Positions 16,460 through 26,513 are shown, counted from the stretch's first letter. The stretch is DNA of 64,000 nucleotides from an uncultured Acetatifactor sp. (GCA_910586775.1 CAJUJN010000002.1:12561-76560); one strand, 5' to 3'. Numbers and translations are program-made. The notes: generated from the sequence alone by a model not told the origin.

Positions 16460-18520
16460 TCAGCCGCCCAACAGCGAAGTTACCGCGCTGGCATTGTTCT
16501 GCATTTTCGCCATGGCAGTTTCCATTGCCGCAAATTTAGCATACCACTTATCTTCGTAATCTGCAAGCTTCTTTTCCAATTCTTTGATTTTTTCAGTGTA
16601 ATCGTCGTAATCGACCTTCATCTTCTTGTCGTCGTATGCAGTCAGTACGGAACTGTTCTCCGTACCCTTCATCACGTCAAACATCTTCTCGCGGAGATTG
16701 TTGGCAAGCTTTGTGAAGAAGGAAATAACCGTATCCGGGTCATTGGCAATCATTGTCTTCAGCTTGTCTGGCTCGCCTGAGGTGGCGGCATCGTCGCTGT
16801 CGCCGTCAATATGGTACGCATTCCTCTCATTCTCCGGCGCACTGAAATAATTCAGGGTATTGATACCGAAGTTGGACAGGTACATCTTCTTCCCGTTTAC
16901 CTCTACACCTTCCAGCATGATTGTCTTCATGGCGCTGGAAATAGTACTCAGGGAACTGTCTTTCCGGAGTATGGCATCCTTAATCTTGGTCTCCCACTCC
17001 TCTATCTGGGAGTCGGACATGGCGTCCTTCTCCTCGTCGGTCAGCGGCTCATATCCCTTGGCGGAATCCGCGTTGTACAGCTTATCCATCTCGTTGATCA
17101 GGGCATTGTAGTCCTTCAGGAAGCCCTTAATCATATCGTAAACGCCGCTTACATCGTCTTCGGTGGTGATGGTGACGGTTTCGTTTTCCGCGGTTTTTGC
17201 GCTTACGGTCAGAGACAGGCCGTTGATCTCAAAGCTGTTCTTGTCGGATGTATACGCCACACCGTTTAAGGTAATCAGCGCGTCTTCTCCGGCGGCTTTT
17301 CTGGTGGCGAACTCTGTCTTTTCAGCATCCGTCATTTTGTCATGCTTTTCCAGCCAGCGTAACGCCTCCTCCGCACCGGCGATTTCATTCTTCACCTGGG
17401 TTTCGACCTCTTTTTGAGCAGCCTCGCTGAGCTTTATATTGGCCGTGTCGCTCAAATCCAACTGCCCTTCCACCTTCTTCAGCGCATTGGCGTTCTTCTT
17501 CCAGTCGGAAACCCATGTACTCAGCGCCTTGGCGGTATCGGGATCGGTGTCTTTCTTTTCTTCCACCACTTCTTTAATGGCGGTATTTAACTGTGCCTTC
17601 TGCTCGTCGGTCAGCTTGTCATAATCGAAGTTCTCATCTAAAGTGATGCCGCTGTTCACAAGCTTGCCGTTTAAATCTATTGTCAGATTCAGCAGCTGCC
17701 TTCGATTCGCTGTCAGGGCATCTCTGGAATCGGTCAGTTCCTTCAGCTTGTCGGCGCTCCGCTTTCTGATTTCGGTATCCGCATCTATTTTGGCCTCCGC
17801 CTCATATTTGGCCTTCAGCTCCGCCGAATCGTAGCCGTAGCCAAGTCCCATCGCCTCCAGCGCCGCAAAACCCGAAGCATTATTTGCGGAAATACTGAAA
17901 TCATTGTCTTTTCCGGATGATTTGGATGAAATAAAAATTCTTCCGTTCCCCTCATCCAGGTTTGCGTTCAGCCCAATCTCCCGCAGCGTACTGATAAAGC
18001 TGTCGATTGTGGTACTTTCACTCACCGTAACATTTGTACTCTTACCGTCCGCAGAAACCGTAAAGCTTCCTGTGCCGCCGTCCCCCAGTTTCAGTCCAAG
18101 CTGGCCCAGCGTGGTTTTGCCCGATAAGGCGACATCAATCTCCTTACCGTCCTTATCCACATCCTTCACCGTCTTGGGAAGCTTTCCGCCGGTCAGAAAT
18201 CCCGTGGTCGCCAGATTTTTCACCTGCAGGCTCTGCACGCTGTTCATGGCTTTCTCTCCGGTGATAACCGACACAACGCTACTGTTGGACACCTTCGTAA
18301 TCTTCTTTCTGAAGGCGCTCTCAAAACGCATATTTCCAAGGGCCTTGTCATACAGGCTCACAATCTTGGTATTCAGGGCTTTCCATGCGTCCTGCTTATA
18401 CTTCAATGTCTTCTGTGCTTTTACCGCTTTTGTAACCTTTACCTTCTTGGCTTCCACCAGCTGGGCTACGATGCTCTCCGTATCCATGCCGGACATCAAG
18501 CCGCTCAATCTCATGGCCAT
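16460..18520 (-). CDS. fliD: Flagellar filament cap FliD (HAP2)
   Basis: 686 residues from ATG 18520; a TTG two codons earlier (18526) is possible, but the ATG has AGGA upstream. The N-terminal block (RLSGLMSGMDTESIVAQLVE) and the C-terminal block with heptad-rich helices (YTEKIKELEKKLADYEDKWY) are typical of FliD. It is longer than the usual ~500 residues because of a helical, Glu/Lys-rich insert (~235-400) with many Asp/Glu, a common trait in Clostridia. FliD caps the growing filament and folds exported flagellin. It belongs to the flaG-fliD-fliS-fliT operon. Confidence 0.96.
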   Translation of the reverse strand: MAMRLSGLMSGMDTESIVAQLVEAKKVKVTKAVKAQKTLKYKQDAWKALNTKIVSLYDKALGNMRFESAFRKKITKVSNSSVVSVITGEKAMNSVQSLQVKNLATTGFLTGGKLPKTVKDVDKDGKEIDVALSGKTTLGQLGLKLGDGGTGSFTVSADGKSTNVTVSESTTIDSFISTLREIGLNANLDEGNGRIFISSKSSGKDNDFSISANNASGFAALEAMGLGYGYDSAELKAKYEAEAKIDADTEIRKRSADKLKELTDSRDALTANRRQLLNLTIDLNGKLVNSGITLDENFDYDKLTDEQKAQLNTAIKEVVEEKKDTDPDTAKALSTWVSDWKKNANALKKVEGQLDLSDTANIKLSEAAQKEVETQVKNEIAGAEEALRWLEKHDKMTDAEKTEFATRKAAGEDALITLNGVAYTSDKNSFEINGLSLTVSAKTAENETVTITTEDDVSGVYDMIKGFLKDYNALINEMDKLYNADSAKGYEPLTDEEKDAMSDSQIEEWETKIKDAILRKDSSLSTISSAMKTIMLEGVEVNGKKMYLSNFGINTLNYFSAPENERNAYHIDGDSDDAATSGEPDKLKTMIANDPDTVISFFTKLANNLREKMFDVMKGTENSSVLTAYDDKKMKVDYDDYTEKIKELEKKLADYEDKWYAKFAAMETAMAKMQNNASAVTSLLGG

Positions 18521-18622
18521 ATCCAATCCATCCTTTCCGGGAGCCGTCCTCGGATAAAACCGCCCACAGACAGCCTGCCTGCTGATCCGCCGCCAGTTCT
18601 CTGTCTCCTGCCAAGCTCCCCG

Positions 18623-19054
18623 CTATCTTCTCTCATCAATCAGGATTCCCGCCATCTCCCAAACCTTGGCTATCATATCCAGGGTCTTCTCGGGGGGCAG
18701 TTCCTTAATGATCTCCTTGGTGTTCTTATCCACAATCTTGATCGTGACACGGTTGGTATCCTCATGGATGCCGAATACCGCTTCGGAATTGGCCATTTTC
18801 TTGTTCAGCGCCTCCACTGCCTTGCGGATCTTGTCATGATAAGCCTGCTGATCCTTGCTCTGGTCACTGCCTGACTGGCCCTTCTCCTGTGGATTTTCCA
18901 CCACCGCCGTTGTCCTGTCTACATACTCGACTGCAGCCGTACTGCTGACGCTGCTGCTCTCCGGCTTCTCCGTCTCCGTATGAGCCTGTGGCTTCTGCAC
19001 TACATTTCCCTGTGCCTGGAATGTCATTACACTTGAAATCGGTTCAATTGCCAC
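18623..19054 (-). CDS. flaG: FlaG family flagellar protein
   Basis: 143 residues from GTG 19054; AGGAGG sits nine bases upstream, which decides the start over an in-frame ATG at 19087 that would place the Shine-Dalgarno inside the gene. The first half is Ser/Thr/Glu-rich and disordered; the second half (~70-143) is the FlaG domain (AVFGIHEDTNRVTIKIVDKN, IKELPPEKTLDMIAKVWEM). FlaG affects filament length and often lies before fliD, as here. It is the first gene after the sigma-28 promoter at 19133-19159. Confidence 0.92.
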   Translation of the reverse strand: MAIEPISSVMTFQAQGNVVQKPQAHTETEKPESSSVSSTAAVEYVDRTTAVVENPQEKGQSGSDQSKDQQAYHDKIRKAVEALNKKMANSEAVFGIHEDTNRVTIKIVDKNTKEIIKELPPEKTLDMIAKVWEMAGILIDERR

Positions 19055-19132
19055 TTTATACACCTCCTTGTATCTTTTAATCCGCACATCAAAAGCATCC
19101 TGCTTCTTGATATTCCTTTGCGTCTAAATGTT

Positions 19133-19159
19133 TTATCGGAATCTTTTCCGGAAAAATTA
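19133..19159 (-). promoter_or_regulatory. Sigma-28 promoter of flaG-fliD-fliS-fliT
   Basis: Minus strand TAAT (19159-19156), 16 bases, CCGATAA (19139-19133). The -35 matches three of four bases and the -10 is exact. The start near 19125 lies ~70 bases before the flaG GTG. Confidence 0.72.
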
Positions 19160-19261
19160 ACCGAAAAAGCCGATTTTTTGGTTACATTATGGCTTCCGTT
19201 CGTACCAGATGCCCCCATTCTTCCTGTCAATTACAGAACACACCGATTTCGCCAAAGTCAT

Positions 19262-19480
19262 TTATCCCAATAATCTGCGCAATTCTTCCATTCCATCTGC
19301 GCTCACAGCCTCTTTATTAGCCTCCTGGATCTGAAGGTATACTTCCTTGCGGTATATGGGTACTTCCTTCGGCGCGGTGATGCCGACCTTAACCTGGTCC
19401 CCTTTTACCTCAAGTATCGTCACTTCCACATTATTGCTAATGATAATTGCTTCGTTCTTTTTTCTCGATAAAGCCAGCAT
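19262..19480 (-). CDS. csrA: Carbon storage regulator CsrA
   Basis: 72 residues from ATG 19480 (LALSRKKNEAIIISNNVEV; VGITAPKEVPIYRKEV), a full CsrA with the RNA-binding GITAP.E...R.E segment. In Bacillus subtilis CsrA blocks hag translation by covering its ribosome site, and FliW relieves it. The ATG lies one base after the fliW stop with AAGGAAGG inside the fliW end, so the two are translationally coupled. Candidate target sites are in the flagellin 1 leader. Confidence 0.97.
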   Translation of the reverse strand: MLALSRKKNEAIIISNNVEVTILEVKGDQVKVGITAPKEVPIYRKEVYLQIQEANKEAVSADGMEELRRLLG

Positions 19481-19481
19481 A

Positions 19482-19940
19482 CTACACACCTTCCTTTCTC
19501 GCCTGAAGGATATCGTAGACCGGGAACCTGACAGGATAACTGCCGTTTTCCAATATCAGCTGGCAGCCTTTATGCTCTTCAATATTAATGATAAAAGGCC
19601 CCTGCAAGTTAACACTCATCCTGGTAAGGTCTCCCGGAATGGATACCGTCACCAGCACCAGAAGATTATCCGATGTCACATTACCGGCTGCATCCAATAG
19701 TTCATCATCCACCACAGGGTCATAGTCAGGCTTCACATCAAGCGGATTCATTACCGGCATGGCAAACCCCGGTTCTTCCAGTGACTGAAGAAAGCGGATA
19801 CCTGCCCTGTCCCCTCTCTCTTCGTCATGAAGCAATGCAAAACGCTTCAAATCGGGGAAACCGATGATACCGTCCTGAAAGGTTATCACTTTATCCTCAG
19901 AAATCTCTATCTCTCCGAAAATTTTCGTATTGACTTTCAT
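19482..19940 (-). CDS. fliW: Flagellar assembly factor FliW
   Basis: 152 residues from ATG 19940 (MKVNTKIFGEIEIS), preceded by GGAG; a start 12 codons earlier lacks a ribosome site. Contains FQDGIIGFPDLKRFALL and LVTVSIPGDLTRMSVNLQGP, typical of FliW. FliW binds flagellin or CsrA in turn, so free flagellin restores CsrA repression. It is coupled to csrA. A full palindromic element (20026-20126) lies between it and flgL. Confidence 0.96.
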   Translation of the reverse strand: MKVNTKIFGEIEISEDKVITFQDGIIGFPDLKRFALLHDEERGDRAGIRFLQSLEEPGFAMPVMNPLDVKPDYDPVVDDELLDAAGNVTSDNLLVLVTVSIPGDLTRMSVNLQGPFIINIEEHKGCQLILENGSYPVRFPVYDILQARKEGV

Positions 19941-20025
19941 ACTTCTCCTCTCTGCGTGGTCCTGCCACTTTATCAAATCCTATACAGCATTGCCGTAAAA
20001 CAAGTTTTCGTCCATTTGGTATTGC

Positions 20026-20126
20026 TATACTGCAGACCGCCATGATTTACAGTGATGCCTCCGGGAAATACCTGGCTGGCGGTCTGCAGTCGGGTTGCAC
20101 TGCAAATTCAACCGGTGCGCAGTATA
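20026..20126 (+). repeat. Full copy (B) of the ~101-bp palindromic element
   Basis: Starts TATACTGCAGACCGCC and ends GGTGCGCAGTATA; the internal GCAGACCGCCA / TGGCGGTCTGC stem is perfect. It lies between flgL and fliW inside the flagellar operon, where it should fold in the RNA. Confidence 0.92.
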
Positions 20127-20242
20127 AATACGCTTCCAGTAAATCTGCTCTCCGTATTACATCCTCTAAAAAAACAACTCCCGCCTGCCTGTTTGTACAA
20201 GACAGACGGAAGGACATAAAATACATCAATACGCTGCCGCCA

Positions 20243-22225
20243 TTAAATGAAATTCAGTAAGGTCGTCTGCATTACCTTGCCGGCCGCCATCAATGCCGCA
20301 TCATAGGTTAATTCTGCCGCATTGAGCTGAATTGCCACCTCCGTAATATCGATATCCTCATTTTCGCTCTTCAGAGTCTCATAGGTAGTCTTCTGATTCT
20401 GAGTGCGGTTCTGGATCAGTTCAAGCTTGCTGCTCCTGGAACCACAATTGGTGACGCAAAGATTCGCATCATCCAGATATCCCTGGAAAGAGCTGATACC
20501 GCGCTGAAAAAGATCCTGTTCCTTTTTCTTGGCAAGCGTCAGGGCCTTCTCCACAGCGTCCAACTGCTTCTGAAGGTTCGCCAGCTCCTCCTTGTCCGTA
20601 ACCTTCTTCATGATCCCCTTGATATCGGCCTCCACGCCTTCCAGATCAAGTACGTCCTGCATTGCGTTCACCAGGTCATCCACCTCCCTGCCGACACCAT
20701 GCTTGAAGCACTCGTCCGCAGTGGAATTAATCCGGATCGTCTGGTTGAAGCCTACATCATACTCGATAATCTGGCGCTCTGCACCGTGCTTGAGATAGCT
20801 GTCATTGTAGGTGATGCGGTCTCCGCTCCCATCCTCTTTGTCAGCCTGACAGTAAAAATAATGCTCGGGACGCAGATCACCTTTTTCCCAGTTTTCCTTG
20901 TCATAAGTAACCCGGATTTCACCCTCATTGATATTGGAGGTAGCTTCACTGTCCTTTGTTTCCATCAGTTTTTTATAGCGATTGCTTCCGAACAGCAATT
21001 CCCCAGTCTCCGGAATATATACAATGGCATCGGGATTCGCATCCGCATAGGCGTATGGATTCGGATCCTTCTCATAAGAGTGCATCAGGGTAATAACCCC
21101 CTCTTCCGTCACGATATCATCCGCCTGCCCGACCGTACCGCCCGTGCTTCCGCGGAATCCCTTCCATACGTTGAGCTTGCCGTCGGCATCCGTAAATTCA
21201 ATAACGGGAGACGCTATATCCGTCAGCTTTCCCTGAACCTCGCCCCATTTAACGCTCCATTGCTCCAGTTCCTGCAATGTGTCCTCATCAATCTCCTTCC
21301 AGTTCGGTATAATGGATACATCCACGTCTATCGATCCGCCGGTACCTGAGCTGCTGCCACCGGAACCGCCTCCGATGGGTCCGGGCGTAACCGTCCCGTT
21401 CTGAATATCTTCCGCCATTTTTCTCAAATCCGCAACAGCCTGGTTGATCCTTTCCAGATTTTCCTGGCTCAAATTGTTAAAATCCAGAGTATCCAGGTCA
21501 AAGCCTGACGCCTTAAAGAACACCTTGTAATCTTCTAATGTATCCTTCAGTTCATTCAGCTGTGTCTTGATCTTATCGTAGTCTTCGGAGGTGGCACAGT
21601 TATTATAAGCCAGTCGTATCCGGTGCACCTCCGCCGCCGAGATATCATCCTCCGTCACATTAATATCCTTATAATTACTGGAATTGATATCCAACAGCTG
21701 GTTCGTCTCCACCTTGCTCACCGTATCAATCGCATTCTTATCCAACTGCTCGGTAATGGTATAATTCTGCTTCTTCGCCTCCAGGAAGCTCAGAGAAGTA
21801 TCCGTACGATACCCGGTAAATACATACCTTCCCGCATAGTCCGCATCCCCTGTGGAATAGACTGTCTCGCCCAGTTTCTGCATTTCCTCCAGGATGATCT
21901 TCCTCTGGTCCGTAGTATACTCGCTGTTCACGCCCTTCTCACATCTGGCGATCATGGTGGTCATAATCTGGGTAAGATTCGATATGGCATCCTCCGTCAC
22001 CTTCAGCCAGCTCTCCGCATCGGGAATATTCTTGCTGTAGTACTGGGTAATTTCCGTCACATTGCTTCTCAGGCGCAGCGCCCTGATCGCCACCACCGGG
22101 TCATCGGAGGGACGGTTGATTTTCTTCTGACTGGACATCTGGGTACTCAGCCTGTCCTGGTACGTCTTGTTGGTATTGATGTTGGACAGATTATTACGCT
22201 GCATTATTCTGTTTGTTATTCTCAT
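20243..22225 (-). CDS. flgL: Hook-filament junction protein FlgL (HAP3), enlarged
   Basis: 660 residues, about twice the usual ~300. The N-terminal ~150 residues are FlgL (MRITNRIMQRNNLSNI; KINRPSDDPVVAIRALRLR; YAGRYVFTGYRTD), and the C-terminal ~70 (TTYETLKSENEDIDITEVAI, LTYDAALMAAGKVMQTTLLN) are the paired D0 helices. Between them lies a ~430-residue insert with a Gly/Ser linker (GGGSGGSSSGTGGS near 285-300) and probable beta-rich domains exposed on the junction. Such inserts occur in Lachnospiraceae FlgL. It acts outside the cell between FlgK and flagellin. Confidence 0.93.
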   Translation of the reverse strand: MRITNRIMQRNNLSNINTNKTYQDRLSTQMSSQKKINRPSDDPVVAIRALRLRSNVTEITQYYSKNIPDAESWLKVTEDAISNLTQIMTTMIARCEKGVNSEYTTDQRKIILEEMQKLGETVYSTGDADYAGRYVFTGYRTDTSLSFLEAKKQNYTITEQLDKNAIDTVSKVETNQLLDINSSNYKDINVTEDDISAAEVHRIRLAYNNCATSEDYDKIKTQLNELKDTLEDYKVFFKASGFDLDTLDFNNLSQENLERINQAVADLRKMAEDIQNGTVTPGPIGGGSGGSSSGTGGSIDVDVSIIPNWKEIDEDTLQELEQWSVKWGEVQGKLTDIASPVIEFTDADGKLNVWKGFRGSTGGTVGQADDIVTEEGVITLMHSYEKDPNPYAYADANPDAIVYIPETGELLFGSNRYKKLMETKDSEATSNINEGEIRVTYDKENWEKGDLRPEHYFYCQADKEDGSGDRITYNDSYLKHGAERQIIEYDVGFNQTIRINSTADECFKHGVGREVDDLVNAMQDVLDLEGVEADIKGIMKKVTDKEELANLQKQLDAVEKALTLAKKKEQDLFQRGISSFQGYLDDANLCVTNCGSRSSKLELIQNRTQNQKTTYETLKSENEDIDITEVAIQLNAAELTYDAALMAAGKVMQTTLLNFI

Positions 22226-22359
22226 TCCAAAACTCCTCTTCTATTCATCGCCGCCTGCCGTGGGCAGCTGTCTCCGCTCGGGCAGGTCTGATCGGAATTC
22301 CCTTATCGGTTTTCAGACAGCGCTTTCGGCATCAATGTCATTGACCGGTACAATCATCC

Positions 22360-24504
22360 TTATACGCCTGTCTGCAAAATCAGCCTGTCATAAATCTCCG
22401 TCAGCACCTGAATCATCTTGGATGCCAGATTGTAACCATTCTGATATCTCACCAGGTTCACGGCTTCCTCGTCCTCGTCCACACCGGAGATGGATATCCT
22501 CTGTGTATCAATGGAATAAGCAATATCCGTATAACTCTTGTAAAATGTCTCAGCCCGTTTGCTGTTCAGCGCCACATCCGCAAGGACACACTGCAGGAAT
22601 TCCGAAGCGGAACAGCCGCGGAAACTCAGCTTTCCCTTGTTGGTAGCCAGATCTTTCAATTCCTCAATCAGGTCATTCTGCTCCACACCGTCTGAATCGC
22701 TTTTCTTGTTTGCCAGACGGTCCGGATCATTCTCCAGGGTAGACGATACACTGACATTCTTGCCAGTCATCAGATAATAACTGTCGTTATCTGTCACATT
22801 CTTTCCTACCGATACTGTCAGCTGAGCGGCTTTCGCTATCTTATCATCCGTCATATTCAGACCGTACTGCGCATTTGCTTTCTTCAGCTTCGCAACCCTG
22901 TTCTCATAAGCAGTCCTGGATTCCTTATCATACCGGTAGTCACTGAGAGCCTGCACGCATATTTCCTGTGCTTTGGCCGGATCTACAGCAGGGTCTATCC
23001 CTTCCTGTTTGAGGATCTCATCCACCCTGGCAATATATTCGTCCTCAGTCTCATTGGCATAATCCTGGAAAGCATACTGCTTATCCTCGGTTGTCATATC
23101 CGCCGTAAAGAGATCAATGCCGGGCATATCGCCCGAATATCCGCTTCTGAGGATATCATTGAACTTCTGAGAGAAAGTTCTCACCCATTCGTTAATCTGC
23201 ATCATATAATAAGGCACGCCCTGATAGGAAATATTATTGCCGATGGTTGCCTCTTTTCCCACTCTGTCATTGGTCACCCTGGTATCGTTGAGTCCGCCGT
23301 CCTGTTTGGATGCCGACATGGTGAAGGTATAGGAATAGACAGCCTCCCCGTTGTCATCGTAACTCACGCTGTAAGTCCAGGAGTCGTAATAGTATTCCCG
23401 GTTTCCCAGGGTAATGATTCCGCCCGAATCGGACAGGTTGCATTTATTTAAATCTGTCAGATAATGTCTTCCCACCTGCACGGTAACCGTGTCGTGCATA
23501 ATCCCGTCCGCGTCTTCCTGCATCCCGATTTCTTTGATCTTTCCGGTAAAATACTCGTTGTTATTGCCGTCGCGCATTTCCACCAGGCCCTTCAGCGCAC
23601 CTCCCATGGCTGCGTTATGCAGATGAAAACTGGACCCGTTCTTCCACTGTACATCGTACAGCCCGTCGATGTCTGTCTGGTTCACCTTCTGATCGGTGGT
23701 TCTTGCCACACATTCCAGTTCATTGTAGTCGTTCCCGTCCACCAGAGTCTGCCCTCCGGCAATTTTCACGATAAAGCGTGTTCCTCCGGTATTCCTGTCC
23801 AAATTGTTCGGGTCACGTACTTCCGTCTCTATGGTTTCCACATCCACAATCTCCGAGAGCTGGTCAAGGAGCAGCGTCCTCCTGTCCCGAAGTTCGTTAG
23901 CCTTCATATTGCCGCTAAGTTCAATGGTATTGATCTGCTTGTTCAGGGTAGCAATCTCGTCCGCCAGGGAATTGATCTCATCGATTTTGGCCTTGATCTC
24001 CTGGTTCACATCCTTTTGCAGCTTCTGCAGATTCCCCACCGCGCCGTTAAAATATTCCGCCAGCGCGCCGGCATATCCGATAAACTGCTCTTTTGTGGCC
24101 AGATCATCCGCGTTGTCCATCCATGCCTGAAGCCCTGTTATCATCAGTTGGTCAAATACCGTCTTGAACCCGGCATTCTGTCCGTTGTCATCAAAATAGC
24201 TTTTCAGCTGCTCCATATAGTACTGCTTCTGGCCATACTCGCCTACCTTTGAATTGTTGACCCAGTATCTGGAATCATAGAATTCATTGCGAATCCGCTC
24301 AATGGTCAGCGTCTCCACACCCGCGCCGGCGCAGCCGTAGGTCTGGAAAACCCGGATGGCATTTGCGGCCTGCTGTGTCACCTGCTGGCGGCTGTAGCCT
24401 TCCGTCTGTACATTGGCAATGTTGTTGTTGGTTGTATTCAATGCCGCATTGCTGGCAAGTAATCCTGTATATGCTATATTTAATCCGAAAAATTGTGAAG
24501 GCAT
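22360..24504 (-). CDS. flgK: Flagellar hook-associated protein FlgK, second copy
   Basis: 714 residues. N-terminus FFGLNIAYTGLLASNAALN with TTNNNIANVQTEGYSRQQVT, and C-terminus EAVNLVRYQNGYNLASKMIQ with LTEIYDRLI, both FlgK. It is 174 bases after another flgK (24678-26471), with clear but limited similarity. The centre is larger (~550 residues between conserved ends). Its signature (GYSRQQV) is the canonical form, so this may be the main HAP1, while the upstream paralogue has GYVRQQV. AGGAGG precedes the ATG. Two adjacent flgK genes are unusual outside this family. Confidence 0.9.
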   Translation of the reverse strand: MPSQFFGLNIAYTGLLASNAALNTTNNNIANVQTEGYSRQQVTQQAANAIRVFQTYGCAGAGVETLTIERIRNEFYDSRYWVNNSKVGEYGQKQYYMEQLKSYFDDNGQNAGFKTVFDQLMITGLQAWMDNADDLATKEQFIGYAGALAEYFNGAVGNLQKLQKDVNQEIKAKIDEINSLADEIATLNKQINTIELSGNMKANELRDRRTLLLDQLSEIVDVETIETEVRDPNNLDRNTGGTRFIVKIAGGQTLVDGNDYNELECVARTTDQKVNQTDIDGLYDVQWKNGSSFHLHNAAMGGALKGLVEMRDGNNNEYFTGKIKEIGMQEDADGIMHDTVTVQVGRHYLTDLNKCNLSDSGGIITLGNREYYYDSWTYSVSYDDNGEAVYSYTFTMSASKQDGGLNDTRVTNDRVGKEATIGNNISYQGVPYYMMQINEWVRTFSQKFNDILRSGYSGDMPGIDLFTADMTTEDKQYAFQDYANETEDEYIARVDEILKQEGIDPAVDPAKAQEICVQALSDYRYDKESRTAYENRVAKLKKANAQYGLNMTDDKIAKAAQLTVSVGKNVTDNDSYYLMTGKNVSVSSTLENDPDRLANKKSDSDGVEQNDLIEELKDLATNKGKLSFRGCSASEFLQCVLADVALNSKRAETFYKSYTDIAYSIDTQRISISGVDEDEEAVNLVRYQNGYNLASKMIQVLTEIYDRLILQTGV

Positions 24505-24677
24505 TGGCTTTCCTCCTGAATTTAGTTCCGCATCCGCCCTCCTCTGTACCCATCACAGTCGGAACCATTCCTGCCCCAGGTACAGGGCCGGTAATGCTTC
24601 ATGCGCCATCAGGCACATTGTACTGCTCCGGGCAGATGCTGTTTTTAGTTACCGTCAGTCCGATCAGATTGGCCGTC

Positions 24678-26471
24678 TTATACGCCAAGCGTGCTCAGCA
24701 AATGCTCCAGCATCTCATCCAGCACGTTGATATAACGGCTGGATGCATTGTAAGCATTCTGAAACTTGATCATATTGGACAACTCCTCGTCAGAGGAAAC
24801 GCCTGATACCTGTTCCCTTGCAGCGTAGACGGACTCTACCGTCCCCTCCTGGTTGGTATAAATGCTCCTGAAAGCATATCCGGAATTGGCAATCTGCGCC
24901 ACCAGATCATCATAGTAGTCCACTAAAGAGGCTTTTTTCTTCACGTTGGGATTAAGAGAATACTCCTCTTCCATAAAAGCCGCTTTCAGGCTCTCTGCCG
25001 TCGCCTTATCCTCGGAACCGTCTTCCAGGCGAAAACCCAGCATGGAAGGCTTCTGCATCAGTTCATCGTCAACCTGAAGGTTCTGAATGCTGTAGAGTGT
25101 CTCCTGGGCGTCTCTGGGATTATCCAGATTTTCTTCGTTATATACCCAGAATTCCACATCTTCCTGTCCGGTCACATTGCCGTTCTCGTCCTTCACGTCC
25201 ACCTTGCCGGTCACTTTGCGGTAACCGTCAGAGGAGACCTTGGTGAACATCTGAACCGGGCTGCCGTCATCCTTGCGCATATATCCGCCTACATTGTTCT
25301 CGCAGTAATATTCGCCTTTCTTGACCAATATCGTACCGTCCGAAGCAAGCACATCCGCTTCCGCCTGCTTCACCCCGGCGGCCGTGGCCAGAATTTCATT
25401 CACCTTAGTAGCCACATTGTGAATCAGCTGGTCAAATTCCGCCTGGACATTCATGAGGATAGACTGTGACACATCGCCGTAGACCTTCTCATTGGCCACA
25501 TCCGTGTAGTCGGCTCTGTGGTCCCCTCTTGCCAGCAGTATGGCTTTCAGTCCGCCGATATCCGTATTCAGATTGGAGGAGATCTCTTTCTTTAAATTAA
25601 AAACCTCCGCCCCGTCGATGATGTATTCCCTGGTACCGTCGGCGCGGGTGCGGTAAGTGGCGTCCTGAATCCAGAACGGCGTGTAGAAGCCGGTATTTTC
25701 ATCCACATCCAGCCCGATCTCGTAACATCTTTCTCCCTTTACAAAATCCGTTCCCTCGACCTTTACCCACACATTCCCGCGTATATCCTCGCCAAAATCA
25801 ATGTCCACCATCTGCGACAGTTCGTCCAGAAGCTGATCCCTGGCATCCCGCAGGTCGTTTGCGCTCTCAATGCCGCCGGTCTCGATGCCTCTGATGGCCT
25901 CATTCAATGCAAGGATCTTTTTCCCATACGCATTGATGGTATCCACCTGGTCCTTCACCTGGGCATTCAGGTTGTCCTGATAGGCTTTTAAGCCCCCGTA
26001 CACAGCCTGCGCCTTCTCCACAAATTCCACGGCGCTCTGAACAAACAATCCCTGTGTCACCGCGCTTGTGGGATCCTTTGCCAATTCCTGGATAGATGTC
26101 CAGAAATCCGTCAGCGTCCCCTGAAAGGCCTCTCCGTTCATCTCACCCAGCTGGTCCTCCACTTCCGTCATGACTTCGGAGGATACCTGATAAAACATAC
26201 TGCGGCCGGACTCTCTGCGGTATGCTTTGTCAAGAAAATAATCCCTGATATGTTTTACCCTGGAATAAGTGACACCAAGGCCGGTCTCCTGATTGGAAAT
26301 CGCTTTGGCATTGACTGCAAGAGTCATGTAACTCCTGGTAGACTGCTGCACCTGCTGTCTCACATAGCCGGTGGTGTCCATGTTAGAAAGATTATGCGCT
26401 GTGGTGTTCAGCGCATTCTGACTGGTTTGTAATCCTGATGATCCGACATATAAACTTCCCATTAACGGCAT
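24678..26471 (-). CDS. flgK: Flagellar hook-associated protein FlgK, first copy
   Basis: 597 residues, near the usual FlgK length (~500-550). Contains SLYVGSSGLQTSQNALNTTA, HNLSNMDTTGYVRQQVQ, a helical D1 (LDELSQMVDIDFGEDIRGN) and the C-terminal NMIKFQNAYNASSRYINVLD. FlgK joins the hook to the junction. It follows flgN by 42 bases. With the neighbouring paralogue it could form a mixed or two-layer junction. The split of roles is inference. Confidence 0.93.
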   Translation of the reverse strand: MPLMGSLYVGSSGLQTSQNALNTTAHNLSNMDTTGYVRQQVQQSTRSYMTLAVNAKAISNQETGLGVTYSRVKHIRDYFLDKAYRRESGRSMFYQVSSEVMTEVEDQLGEMNGEAFQGTLTDFWTSIQELAKDPTSAVTQGLFVQSAVEFVEKAQAVYGGLKAYQDNLNAQVKDQVDTINAYGKKILALNEAIRGIETGGIESANDLRDARDQLLDELSQMVDIDFGEDIRGNVWVKVEGTDFVKGERCYEIGLDVDENTGFYTPFWIQDATYRTRADGTREYIIDGAEVFNLKKEISSNLNTDIGGLKAILLARGDHRADYTDVANEKVYGDVSQSILMNVQAEFDQLIHNVATKVNEILATAAGVKQAEADVLASDGTILVKKGEYYCENNVGGYMRKDDGSPVQMFTKVSSDGYRKVTGKVDVKDENGNVTGQEDVEFWVYNEENLDNPRDAQETLYSIQNLQVDDELMQKPSMLGFRLEDGSEDKATAESLKAAFMEEEYSLNPNVKKKASLVDYYDDLVAQIANSGYAFRSIYTNQEGTVESVYAAREQVSGVSSDEELSNMIKFQNAYNASSRYINVLDEMLEHLLSTLGV

Positions 26472-26513
26472 AACATTTACCTCACGTTCTACAAGGATAC
26501 AGTGCCCTGAAGG

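Noticed and set aside
20047..20229. 60-codon minus-strand frame over repeat copy B
   Set aside because: The frame is mostly the repeat itself; no ribosome site and no conservation apart from the element.
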